From Dokdonella fugitiva (lineage in GTDB: Bacteria; Pseudomonadota; Gammaproteobacteria; Xanthomonadales; Rhodanobacteraceae), in contig NZ_SLWQ01000009.1 of assembly GCF_004342425.1 (NCBI RefSeq), positions 62,001 through 126,000 of the forward strand: DNA of 64,000 bases, in the 5' to 3' direction. The position numbers were made by a program, and so were the translations under genes. Of this stretch, positions 9,099-16,166 are shown piece by piece (position 1 is the first letter of the stretch; each line of letters opens with the position of its first letter). A model generated the notes under the pieces. The model saw nothing but the letters and a program-made list of their open reading frames with translations. It did no database searches and was not told the origin of the DNA.

Positions 9099-9748
9099 GG
9101 CGTTCTCCCGGAAGCGATTTCGATACTGCGTCGTCGTGTCACGCCATGATCCAGATACGAAATCTCGGCGCGACGTGAGCGGTCCATCGCATTGCGTGGA
9201 AACAGGAAGCTAACGAAGCCATCCGGCGAAATCTCCAACGACACGTCTGGCTGCCCATCCAACGCGAGCACGACATTCCGCGCGCTCGGCGGCATCGCGA
9301 CTTCGATCAGTACGTAGGGCGAAGCGCTTGCGGCATGCGAAAGCTGGGCCACCGACCCCGTCGAGCCTCGTGTCGTGTCGTAGACGATCCGCGTCGGATC
9401 CGCGATCACGGCCTCCATCCCGGGCTTTGGCCCGATCGCCGATCGGCCGAACCAGCCCATCCCGAGTGCCGCCACGACCGTCGCGGCCGCTGCGATCCTA
9501 CGAGGAAATATCGGAGTGTGGCGTCGGACGCGATCAAGCCGATGCCCGCCGCGGGCGATGCCGGGCTCGCCCGCAAAGCTGTCCCGCATCGCGTCGTCCA
9601 CCTCTACCGTCTCCACCAGTTCCGGCTTGTCCAGCAAATACGCCTCGAACCACGCCAGCTCCTCGCCTTCGAGCTGGCGATCGAGGTAGCGGGCGAGCCA
9701 GGCGCTTTCGAGCCAGGCGGCCATGCGGGTCGGCGTGCCCGAGGTCAC
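9095..9748 (-). CDS. membrane anti-sigma-like protein
   Basis: A 217-residue protein. The N-terminal 45 residues are a helical segment (ARYLDRQLEGEE) like anti-sigma domains without a zinc-binding HxxxCxxC motif. A single transmembrane segment follows at about 83-100 (AAAATVVAALGMGWFG), then a soluble, beta-rich, probably periplasmic C-terminus. It lies directly downstream of the ECF sigma gene, and this single-TM layout is the usual anti-sigma topology. It overlaps the lipoprotein gene by ATGA. Assignment rests on context and topology rather than a diagnostic motif. A plausible model is that a periplasmic signal releases the sigma factor. Confidence 0.6.
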   Translation of the reverse strand: MTSGTPTRMAAWLESAWLARYLDRQLEGEELAWFEAYLLDKPELVETVEVDDAMRDSFAGEPGIARGGHRLDRVRRHTPIFPRRIAAAATVVAALGMGWFGRSAIGPKPGMEAVIADPTRIVYDTTRGSTGSVAQLSHAASASPYVLIEVAMPPSARNVVLALDGQPDVSLEISPDGFVSFLFPRNAMDRSRRAEISYLDHGVTRRRSIEIASGRTP

Positions 9749-9775
9749 GTGGAGCTCCTTCTGGCGGTGCGCGTA

Positions 9776-9793
9776 GTCCCTTCATGCAGGGAC
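9776..9793 (-). promoter_or_regulatory. inverted repeat between sigma and anti-sigma genes
   Basis: GTCCCT-6-AGGGAC is a perfect six-base stem within the 74-base gap between the sigma stop and the anti-sigma start. It could modulate the sigma/anti-sigma ratio by RNA structure or be a binding site. There is no T-tract, so it is not a classical terminator. Confidence 0.3.
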
Positions 9794-9822
9794 AGGAGCG
9801 ACTGGCGTGCGGGGTGTCTCAC

Positions 9823-10410
9823 TCAGGGTTCTCCCAGGCCGGCGCGGTGGAGCAGGTCGCGGAAGCGCTCGCGCGCGCGGAACACGACGCGGTGGAAATG
9901 CGTCGCGTCGATGCCGAGGCTGCGGCAGACCTCGTCCTTGTCCTGTTCGTCGAGGTAGAAGCGCACGAGGATCTCGCGGTCGCGCGCGACGGGCAGTTGC
10001 GCGAGCACCTTGCGCAGCAGCGCAGCGAGCTGTTCGGAGTCGAGCCGTTCGACCGGGTTGTCCGAGGCGGGCAGGTCGTCGAGCACTGCGGGACCTTCGG
10101 TCACGCGGCGGGCGCGGTATTCGGCGCTCGTCGTGTGCACGATCGTCGCCTGCACGTAGGCGGGCAATGCAACGGAGTCGCGGATCGCGCCCGCGCGCAG
10201 GCGTTCGAGCACGCGCGCGAGCACGTCCTGGGCGAGGTCGTCGGCGATCGGGTCGTTGGGGCGACAGTGGCGGCGCACGAGGGCGCGCACGCCCCGCTCG
10301 TACTGGCGGATGAAATCGTGTTCTGCCCGGCGATCACCCGCGGCGATGCGCGCGACCAGATCGGTCGCTCCTGGCACGTCGACGGTCGCAGTACCCTCGC
10401 CGGCAGACAT
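9823..10410 (-). CDS. ECF-family RNA polymerase sigma factor
   Basis: A 195-residue two-domain sigma factor. Region 2 spans about 25-105, with the LAQDVLARVLERL helix that in ECF factors contacts core polymerase and the -10 element. Region 4 spans about 135-190 (LPVARDREILVRFYL followed by a helix-turn-helix). ATG 10410 is preceded by AGGGGG. It is the first gene of the CHAT island and precedes a membrane anti-sigma-like protein, so it probably directs transcription of the island, perhaps with other envelope genes. A palindrome sits 31-48 bases upstream. An N-terminal extension to 10599 is open but lacks a ribosome site and coding character. Confidence 0.85.
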   Translation of the reverse strand: MSAGEGTATVDVPGATDLVARIAAGDRRAEHDFIRQYERGVRALVRRHCRPNDPIADDLAQDVLARVLERLRAGAIRDSVALPAYVQATIVHTTSAEYRARRVTEGPAVLDDLPASDNPVERLDSEQLAALLRKVLAQLPVARDREILVRFYLDEQDKDEVCRSLGIDATHFHRVVFRARERFRDLLHRAGLGEP

Positions 10411-10440
10411 CGGGACCCCCTGATCCCTCCGTTGGCGCAA

Positions 10441-10458
10441 GGGTATACAACAATACCC
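10441..10458 (-). promoter_or_regulatory. palindrome upstream of the ECF sigma gene (candidate operator/promoter)
   Basis: GGGTAT-6-ATACCC is a perfect inverted repeat, AT-rich at its centre within very GC-rich flanks. It lies 31 bases upstream of the sigma start and 29 bases past the stop of the 47-residue peptide gene. Its position suits a promoter core or dyad operator for the island. No confident -35/-10 pair could be assigned. Confidence 0.4.
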
Positions 10459-10486
10459 GGCCCCGCAATGCAGAATGCCGCGGGCG

Positions 10487-10630
10487 TCAGCCGCCCGCCG
10501 GGACGACGCTTTGGGCGACCGCGCGGCGCAATTGGCCGGAAGCGACGTGGGCCAGGCCGGCCAGCACTGCTGCGCCGAGCACGAGAACGGCCACGACACG
10601 CCAAAGGAGACGGGGCGGTCGTCGGCTCAT
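10487..10630 (-). CDS. 47-residue single-pass membrane peptide
   Basis: A short frame starting at ATG 10630, overlapping the TGA of the heme-oxygenase-like gene by four bases (ATGA), which argues for translational coupling. The product has a basic N-terminus (SRRPPR), one hydrophobic segment (VVAVLVLGAAVLAGLAHVA, about 12-30) and a small basic tail. It is probably an inner-membrane micropeptide oriented N-in. No family is recognised. It may anchor or modulate the upstream-encoded oxidase-like protein; that is inference from coupling only. Confidence 0.55.
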   Translation of the reverse strand: MSRRPPRLLWRVVAVLVLGAAVLAGLAHVASGQLRRAVAQSVVPAGG

Positions 10631-11325
10631 GTCACGAGCTCCGGCCGCGACGCTTCGGCCTGCGTACGCCCGGGCGCGTCGGCGCAGGTGGCGAGCGAAC
10701 CCGGAAACAGCACCCACTCCATCATCCTGAGGTACAGCACGGTCGCTTGGCGCGCGCCCGTCACGATGTCGTCGATCTCGGCGCTGTCCGGCGATGCAGC
10801 CTCCAGCGCCGCGACGATCTGTTCGCCGTGCGGCTGTGCCTCGTGCAGGTGGAGTACGACGAAGCGCGTGTTCTCGCGCGTGAGGAATGGCGCCATGAGC
10901 GCGGCGCGTGTCACGTCCCGTGCCACGCCGCCGGAGAGATTTTCCAGCACGCAGGCCGCGCCGAGCCGCAGGAACGGCCACTCGTCCACGACCGCCCGGA
11001 AATGCGCATGCCAGAGCGTGACGTCGAGCGGTTCGGGCAGCAACGGCAAGCCCATGCGCTCGAGATCGGCGGCGGCGACGAGGTAGTGGTGTTCTTCCTC
11101 GGCGGCGAAATCGAACAGGAACCGGCGCAGCGCGCGCCGACGCGCCAGGCCCGGATGCGCCGCGGCGCGGAGGAAGTAGCCCTGCACGCCGCGCGTGAGG
11201 TGGTACTGCATCGACAGGTAGCGCTGGTACTGCACGATGCTCAGCGGCGCGTCGGCAAGTGCGCGCGACAGCATGGCGGCGAACCGCTCCTGCGCATCGG
11301 TGACGGCATGGTCGAGGGCGTTCAT
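10627..11325 (-). CDS. heme-oxygenase-fold (TENA/HDO-like) putative metal oxidase
   Basis: A 232-residue, almost all-helical protein. It has spaced acidic/His motifs resembling metal ligands of heme-oxygenase-like diiron proteins: AAEEEHHYL around residue 95, CVLENLSG around 142 and HLHEAQPHGEQ around 176. ATG 11325 has a GAGGA ribosome site. It begins eight bases after the acyltransferase stop and overlaps the small membrane peptide gene, so the three form one cassette. In this superfamily, members oxidise fatty-acyl, amino-acid or thiamine-type substrates. Pairing with an N-acyl amino acid synthase suggests, but does not prove, modification of an acylated metabolite. Alternatives are a structural relative without metal. 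Confidence 0.65.
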   Translation of the reverse strand: MNALDHAVTDAQERFAAMLSRALADAPLSIVQYQRYLSMQYHLTRGVQGYFLRAAAHPGLARRRALRRFLFDFAAEEEHHYLVAAADLERMGLPLLPEPLDVTLWHAHFRAVVDEWPFLRLGAACVLENLSGGVARDVTRAALMAPFLTRENTRFVVLHLHEAQPHGEQIVAALEAASPDSAEIDDIVTGARQATVLYLRMMEWVLFPGSLATCADAPGRTQAEASRPELVT

Positions 11326-11333
11326 GAAGGTCC

Positions 11334-12008
11334 TCACGCGACCAGGCGACGGGCGGCGCGCGCGCGCGGGCGGCCGGCGCGCCAGGCGTCGATGCGTTCG
11401 AGCACGCGCTGCGAGTACGGACTGTCCGTGCGATGGCGGACCAGCCACTCCGCGAGCGGAGCGCCACATGCGCGCAGGTAGTGCGGTTCGCCGAGGATCG
11501 CCATGGGCACCTGTTCGCCGCATTCCTCGTCAACGTAGGCATCGGCGTACTGCAGGCACGCATAACGTTCGAACACGGGCACGAGCTCCGGCTTGCACGT
11601 CAGCAGTCCGAAGCGGCGATCCTTGAGCAACGCGAGGGCGAAGCCGAGGAACAGCAGCTTCGGCATCGCGTCCGAATTGCGTGCCGCCGGCGCGATCATC
11701 AGTCGCGTGAAATGCATCAGTTGCGTAGGCGGGATGAAGTCGAAGGCCGCGAACGCGGCAGCGTGTCGCGCCTGCGCCTCTTCGTCGAGGAACTCGACGC
11801 GCATCGTCGCAACGATTTCGTCACCACGCTCGATGGTGTAGACGAGGCTCGACGCCTTGCGGTCGAGCGGCTCGATCAGCGTGCGCGCATCATGGTCGGC
11901 GTGCGCGGCGAACTTCCGCTGCTCCTCGACATAGATGCGGTAGCGGAATGCGCCGACACGCGCGAGGTCGTCGGGCGTAACGGCGACGCGTACATCATGC
12001 AGATTCAT
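11334..12008 (-). CDS. N-acyl amino acid synthase-like acyltransferase (FeeM/autoinducer-synthase fold)
   Basis: A 224-residue GNAT-fold protein. Near residue 22, FRYRIYVEEQ resembles the N-terminal substrate-binding loop of LuxI/FeeM enzymes. VATMRVEFL and MHFTRLMIAP are the core strands that bind the acyl carrier. A cytosolic location is expected, with acyl-ACP donating a fatty acyl chain to an amine. Families differ in acceptor (amino acid, homoserine lactone, PEP-CTERM-associated acyltransferase), and the sequence alone does not decide. It is the first gene of the cassette with the heme-oxygenase-like protein, divergent from tonB. ATG 12008 follows an AGGGGG stretch at somewhat long spacing. 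No LuxR-type regulator is adjacent. Confidence 0.65.
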   Translation of the reverse strand: MNLHDVRVAVTPDDLARVGAFRYRIYVEEQRKFAAHADHDARTLIEPLDRKASSLVYTIERGDEIVATMRVEFLDEEAQARHAAAFAAFDFIPPTQLMHFTRLMIAPAARNSDAMPKLLFLGFALALLKDRRFGLLTCKPELVPVFERYACLQYADAYVDEECGEQVPMAILGEPHYLRACGAPLAEWLVRHRTDSPYSQRVLERIDAWRAGRPRARAARRLVA

Positions 12009-12131
12009 GCGAAGGCCCCCTAGGTGCTCGGACACAGGGAGTGCCGGCGAGCGCGGCTGTCCCACCTCCAAACCCCGACACGCCTGCTGCCGCGTTACCG
12101 ATTGCGCACACACACCGGAGGAGGCACGACC

Positions 12132-12788
12132 ATGGCGACCCGCGCAGCCGTCCATCATCCGCACCTCGACTGGCAGCGCATCGCTGCACTGGGGACGAGT
12201 TTCCTCATGCACGCGGTCGCGGCGCTCGCGCTTGCCGTGCCGCTCGCAATGCAGGTCGAGCGCATCGAACCGCGCCGCGTGGAAGCGAGCCTCATCGAAC
12301 AGCCACCGCCGCTTCCGCCGCCCCCGCCGGAACGGCAGCCGCCGCCGCGTGTGCCCGTGCATCGCGCGGCGCCGCCACCGCCTGCGCCCGTCACGCCGAC
12401 GCGCAGCGTGATCGAAGCGCCTCCGGCGCCCGCCCCCGTGGACGTCGTTCCCGAGCATCCGGCCACGCCGGCCGCGACGAGCGGCGTCGCCGCCGCCAGC
12501 GCGGTCGGCGAATCGCGTCGCCTCGCCTACGACGGCGCGCTGAAGCTCAGATACCCGGCGACCGCTTTGCGCTCGCGCCAGCAGGGCGAGGTGCTCCTCA
12601 ACGTGCTCGTCGACGCCGACGGCAAGGTGCAGCGCGTCGAGATTGCCCGCAGCTCCGGTCACGCCGACCTCGATACCGCCGCGCGCGAGGCGGTGCAGCG
12701 CGCGCACTTCCGGCCGGTGCTGCGTGATGGCCAGGCGGTGCCGGCGTGGGGCGTCGTGCCGATCGGGTTCCGGCTGGATCGGGGGTGA
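12132..12788 (+). CDS. tonB: TonB family energy-transducer protein
   Basis: A 218-residue TonB-type protein: a short cytoplasmic start, one membrane anchor (about 17-40, TSFLMHAVAALALAVPLAM) and a periplasmic Pro-rich spacer (about 55-110) with runs of Pro. The C-terminal TonB domain begins at LRYPATALRSRQQGEV and continues through VEIARSSGH to the end. It couples proton motive force to outer-membrane receptors through ExbB/ExbD, which are not encoded nearby. ATG 12132 is preceded by a GGAGGAGG purine tract and is preferred over in-frame upstream openings. It is transcribed divergently from the acyltransferase cassette. Confidence 0.9.
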   Translation: MATRAAVHHPHLDWQRIAALGTSFLMHAVAALALAVPLAMQVERIEPRRVEASLIEQPPPLPPPPPERQPPPRVPVHRAAPPPPAPVTPTRSVIEAPPAPAPVDVVPEHPATPAATSGVAAASAVGESRRLAYDGALKLRYPATALRSRQQGEVLLNVLVDADGKVQRVEIARSSGHADLDTAAREAVQRAHFRPVLRDGQAVPAWGVVPIGFRLDRG

Positions 12789-12817
12789 GGGCACGGAGGC
12801 GTGGAGGTGGTTGTCGA

Positions 12818-12882
12818 GGGCCGAGGGCTGATGGCTGAGGGTTGAGGATTGAAGAGCATCGCGGCTGAAGCCGCTCCCACCA
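12818..12882. repeat. REP-like dispersed element
   Basis: It combines a degenerate tandem of GAGGGCTGA/GATGGCTGA/GGGTTGAGG-like units (12818-12848) with a perfect palindrome GCGGCT-GA-AGCCGC at 12861-12874 followed by CCCAC. The latter core is characteristic of repetitive extragenic palindromes common in Pseudomonas and Lysobacterales genomes. It lies between tonB and the DUF456 gene and could act as a transcription attenuator. Confidence 0.6.
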
Positions 12883-12972
12883 GCAATGAGCGCGGCACGC
12901 CGATTGGCGATGGTTGCGCCCTCGGTGCGCCGCTACGCTAGAGTGCCGGACATCACACCATGGGATCGCCGA

Positions 12973-13458
12973 ATGGATCTCCACGCGCTCTGGTATGTCC
13001 TCGCCACGATCCTCGTCATCGTCGGCCTCGTCGGCACCGTGTTGCCGGCGCTGCCGGGCGTGCCGCTCGTGTTCTGCGGCCTGCTGCTCGCGGCGTGGGC
13101 GGACGACTTCGCGCATGCGGGCGTGTTCACGCTGTTCGTGCTCGGCGCGCTGACCGTGCTCGCGCTCGGCATCGACTTCGTCGCCGGCGTGCTCGGCGCG
13201 AAGAAGGTCGGGGCGAGCCGCTACGCCGTGATCGGCGCCGCGCTGGGCACCCTGCTGGGCCTGTTCTTCGGCCTGCCCGGCCTGCTGCTCGGCCCGTTCG
13301 TCGGCGCGCTCGCGGGCGAACTCGTCGCCGGCGGCACGCTACGCAAGGCGACCGGCGTCGGCGTCGGCGCGTGGCTCGGCTTCCTCGTCGGCGCGATCGC
13401 CAAGCTCGCGATCTGCTTCGCGATGCTCGGCATCTTCGCCCTCGCCTTCCTCGCGTGA
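12973..13458 (+). CDS. DUF456 family integral membrane protein
   Basis: A 161-residue protein, nearly all hydrophobic, with about four to five transmembrane helices and glycine-rich turns (GVPLVFCGLLLAAW early, FGLPGLLLGPFVGALAGEL centrally). The pattern matches DUF456, small inner-membrane proteins of unknown function. ATG 12973 is preceded by a GGATCGCCGA purine region. In-frame upstream starts reach into the REP-like element and are less likely. It is monocistronic. Confidence 0.8.
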   Translation: MDLHALWYVLATILVIVGLVGTVLPALPGVPLVFCGLLLAAWADDFAHAGVFTLFVLGALTVLALGIDFVAGVLGAKKVGASRYAVIGAALGTLLGLFFGLPGLLLGPFVGALAGELVAGGTLRKATGVGVGAWLGFLVGAIAKLAICFAMLGIFALAFLA

Positions 13459-13477
13459 CGTCCCGGCGGTTGAAGAA

Positions 13478-13643
13478 TTGAACCACGGAGCGTACGGAGG
13501 AAGAGCCACGCGAGAGCGACATTGTCCTGCGTCGCATCGCACTTGGAACAGGGACTGACACCCGCCTTCATCGCTGCGCCGAATTGGAGACGGGATCGAC
13601 CGGCTTGATTTTCTCCGTGTGCTCCGTGTGCCTCGTGTTTCAA
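13478..13643. repeat. dispersed inverted-repeat element with CACGGAG tandem arms
   Basis: The left arm 13478-13501 (TTGAACCACGGAGCG...) and right arm 13611-13643 (ending CCTCGTGTTTCAA) are imperfect inverted repeats built from about nine-base units related to CACGGAGNN. About 110 bases of non-coding sequence separate them. A second element of the same design and similar length occurs at 60776-60933, with CACGAAGGA units. It occupies the gap between the convergent DUF456 and GFA genes. Confidence 0.6.
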
Positions 13644-13648
13644 CATGG

Positions 13649-14050
13649 CTACTCCTGCATCGACAGATGCGCGATCGCCGCCTCGCTCTCGGCGCGGCGC
13701 GTATCGTCGAACACGGTCACGTCGACGCGTTCGATCGTCGCCGGGTCGAGGCAGCGCACATTGACGTCGAAGCCGTCCGGATTCGAGCGCGGGACGTAGA
13801 AGCTCTTGATGCCGCAATGCGAGCAGAAGCGATGCTTCGCAGTGCCGGTATTGAACGTGTATTCGACGAGCGCGTCGGCGCCCGCGAGCAGGCGGAAACG
13901 CGTGGCCGGCACGATCAGGTGCAGGTAGCCGCTCATGCGGCAGATCATGCAGTTGCAGTCGAGCGCGTCGATGACCGCGGGCGCGTCGACCTCGAAACGC
14001 ACGCGACCACAATGGCAGCCGCCGCGATGCGTGCGCAACTCCCTGCTCAT
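13649..14050 (-). CDS. GFA family (CENP-V/glutathione-dependent formaldehyde-activating fold) protein
   Basis: A 133-residue protein with the zinc-binding pattern of the GFA family: CHCGRVRF near residue 12, CNCMIC near 32 and CSHCGIKSF near 76. The beta-strand framework between them is as expected. Family members bind zinc and some bind glutathione adducts; physiological substrates are mostly unknown. ATG 14050 overlaps the stop of the hemolysin III-like gene by four bases, so the two are co-translated. Confidence 0.88.
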   Translation of the reverse strand: MSRELRTHRGGCHCGRVRFEVDAPAVIDALDCNCMICRMSGYLHLIVPATRFRLLAGADALVEYTFNTGTAKHRFCSHCGIKSFYVPRSNPDGFDVNVRCLDPATIERVDVTVFDDTRRAESEAAIAHLSMQE

Positions 14051-14700
14051 GCCGCCGGCGGCAATACGTAGAACAGCACGGCGAAGAACTGCAGCACGCT
14101 GCCGAGCAATACGAACAGGTGCCATAGCGCATGGCTGTAAGGCAGGCGCCGGCTGAGGTAGAACGGCACGCCGAGGGTGTACGCCGCGCCACCACCGAAC
14201 AGCAGCCACAGGCCAGGCGCGGCGATGCTCGCCAGCAGCGGCTTGATCGCGACGAGGCCGATCCAGCCGAGGCAAACGTACAGTGCCGCCATCACCTTGC
14301 GGTTCTTCACGCCGGCGAGTTCGAGGCCGATGCCGGCGAAGGCGAGCAGCCAGACGAACACGAACAGAGACCAGCCCCAGGCACCCTCGAGGCTGATCAG
14401 CGTGAACGGCGTGTAGGTGCCCGCGATGAGCAGGAAGATCGCCGCGTGGTCGAGCGTGCGCAGCACCGGCTTCGCACGCGGCGACGGAATGCCGTGATAG
14501 AGCGTCGAGGCGGTGTAGAGCAGGATCAGGCTCGCGCCATACACGCTGACGCTGGCGACGTGCCGCGCCTCGCCGTCGCGTGCGGCGAACGCGACGAGCG
14601 CGGCGAGGCCGGCAATGCTGAGCACGATGCCGATGCCATGGATGAGGCTCGAGGCGATTTCCTCGCTGCCGCTGTAGCGCGGTGCCACCGATGTCGTCAT
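14047..14700 (-). CDS. hemolysin III/TrhA family seven-helix membrane protein
   Basis: A 217-residue inner-membrane protein with seven predicted helices and the family motifs: SSLIHGIG at the start of helix 1, STLYHGIP after helix 2, LDHAAIFLLIAGTYTPF in helix 3 and a late HALWHLFVLLGS. The conserved His/Asp residues place it in the PAQR-like hemolysin III group (TrhA/YqfA). ATG 14700 with GGGAG upstream is chosen. A longer frame to 14925 is Arg-rich and not coding-like. It is followed immediately by the GFA gene (ATGA overlap). Confidence 0.88.
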   Translation of the reverse strand: MTTSVAPRYSGSEEIASSLIHGIGIVLSIAGLAALVAFAARDGEARHVASVSVYGASLILLYTASTLYHGIPSPRAKPVLRTLDHAAIFLLIAGTYTPFTLISLEGAWGWSLFVFVWLLAFAGIGLELAGVKNRKVMAALYVCLGWIGLVAIKPLLASIAAPGLWLLFGGGAAYTLGVPFYLSRRLPYSHALWHLFVLLGSVLQFFAVLFYVLPPAA

Positions 14701-14776
14701 CGCGCACTCCCGCGGCGCATGGCGCGCCGCAACCTGCGCACCGTACCGCATCGTACGGCCGGCTGCCAACGCCGCG

Positions 14777-15205
14777 TCAGCGGCGGCGTATCGTGAACTT
14801 GCCGAACGCGACGCCGAGATCCCAGCCCGTGCCCTTGCCCGACAGCGCAAGCGACACCGGCCCCTTGGTGAGCACCTGCGCCTCCGCCGCCTTCGCGGCA
14901 CCTGCGTGCGCGCCGGCGCTCGCATAAGCGCCGAGCACGTCCTCGATGTCGTAGACCTCGGTGAAACGGCCGCGACCGTCGCTGATCTCCGACTTGCCGA
15001 ACGTGAGTCCGCCGCCCTTCGCCTCGATCACGACGCGCAGCGTCGAGCCGTCGCTGCACGTGACGGTCCCTTCGCCCGAGGCGGTCTTGTAGAACGCCGA
15101 CCAGCCGGCGAGCGAGAAGCGCATTTCGCAGTCGAGGTCCTTGCGCGCGTGCGCAGGCGTGCCGAACGCGAGCAGCGCACCGAAAAGAATGGTCGTCGGC
15201 CTCAT
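14777..15205 (-). CDS. small secreted protein of unknown function
   Basis: A 142-residue protein with a Sec signal peptide (TTILFGALLAFGTPAHA, cleavage near residue 20). A mature domain of alternating strands and Gly turns follows, with two Cys (DCEM and VTCSDG) that could form a disulfide. The late segment GWDLGVAFGKFTI ends the protein in a strand. It is likely periplasmic. I do not recognise a named family; similar conserved proteins occur in Lysobacterales. It stands 76 bases from the hemolysin III-like gene on the same strand. Confidence 0.65.
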   Translation of the reverse strand: MRPTTILFGALLAFGTPAHARKDLDCEMRFSLAGWSAFYKTASGEGTVTCSDGSTLRVVIEAKGGGLTFGKSEISDGRGRFTEVYDIEDVLGAYASAGAHAGAAKAAEAQVLTKGPVSLALSGKGTGWDLGVAFGKFTIRRR

Positions 15206-15316
15206 GGGTGGTCCTCATCGCAGGATGCTGTCCGGAAGCATACCGCCGCGCACGCGATCCGCGCAGACGTGCGCGCGACGCCGTAAGCTATCCGCATCGC
15301 GTCACCGGAGCGTGCC

Positions 15317-16156
15317 ATGGCCGAACCCGTCACGTGTCCCTTCGACATCCTCATCCATATGCGTCGCACCGACACGCTCGGCAGCGCCGGCGCGGTGGGC
15401 CTCTCGCTCGCGCAGCGCCTGCGCGCCTTCGCCACCGGACTGCACGTCGTGCCGCTGTCGCCAGTCGCGTTCGCGTCGCCGGAAGCGGTCGCGCTGTACG
15501 TCAACGAAGCCGAAGGCGCCTGGCGCGACGCGCAGCAACGCGGCCCGTTCTGGCAGGCTGCGCTCGATGCGCACGCGCTGCAGGGCGCCTGGAGCGCGAG
15601 CCAGGGCGACGTGGTCGAGTCGCTCTGCCAGGCATCGCGTTGGCACGACCTCGTCGTGGTCGAACGACCACAGCTCAACCCCGACGCGCCGACCGGCTGG
15701 GGGCTCGTCTCGCGCACGGTGTTCGGCGCCTCGTCGCCGGTGGTGGTCGTGCCCGAGCGCGTGCGCGCCGAGAGCGCCGGCCTGCGCATCGCGGTCGCAT
15801 GGAACCAGAGCCGCGAAGCGGCGCTGGCGATCCGCGGCGCACTGCCGCTGCTCGCGCGCGCCGAGCACGTGCAGGTGTTCGAGGGCGAACCGGTCGAGAA
15901 CCCGCTCGGCCTGCGCTTCCTGCCGAAACTGGACTTGCGCCCGTGGCTCGAGCGCCACGGCATCGCGGCGCACTACGCGGCGTTCCCCGCGCGCAGGGAC
16001 CAGGGCGCGGCGCTGCTCGACGCGGCGCACGCGATGGATGCGGACCTGGTCGTGATGGGCGCGTGGGGCCATTCGCGCATCACCGAACTCGTGCTCGGCG
16101 GCACCACGCGCCATCTGTTCCAGCACAGCGACCTGCCGTTGCTCGTCGCGCACTGA
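15317..16156 (+). CDS. universal stress protein, UspA family (tandem domain)
   Basis: A 279-residue cytoplasmic protein of two Usp-like domains. The second (about 150-279) ends with the ATP-binding signature GAWGHSRITELVLGGTTRHL, matching G-2x-G-9x-G(S/T). The first domain has the fold pattern (FDILIHM, then VVVERPQ and SSPVVVVP) but a degenerate nucleotide loop. Usp proteins bind ATP and aid survival in stress. ATG 15317 follows a GGAGCG purine stretch. The GNAT gene starts ten bases after its stop. Confidence 0.88.
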   Translation: MAEPVTCPFDILIHMRRTDTLGSAGAVGLSLAQRLRAFATGLHVVPLSPVAFASPEAVALYVNEAEGAWRDAQQRGPFWQAALDAHALQGAWSASQGDVVESLCQASRWHDLVVVERPQLNPDAPTGWGLVSRTVFGASSPVVVVPERVRAESAGLRIAVAWNQSREAALAIRGALPLLARAEHVQVFEGEPVENPLGLRFLPKLDLRPWLERHGIAAHYAAFPARRDQGAALLDAAHAMDADLVVMGAWGHSRITELVLGGTTRHLFQHSDLPLLVAH

Positions 16157-16166
16157 GCCGGTTCGC

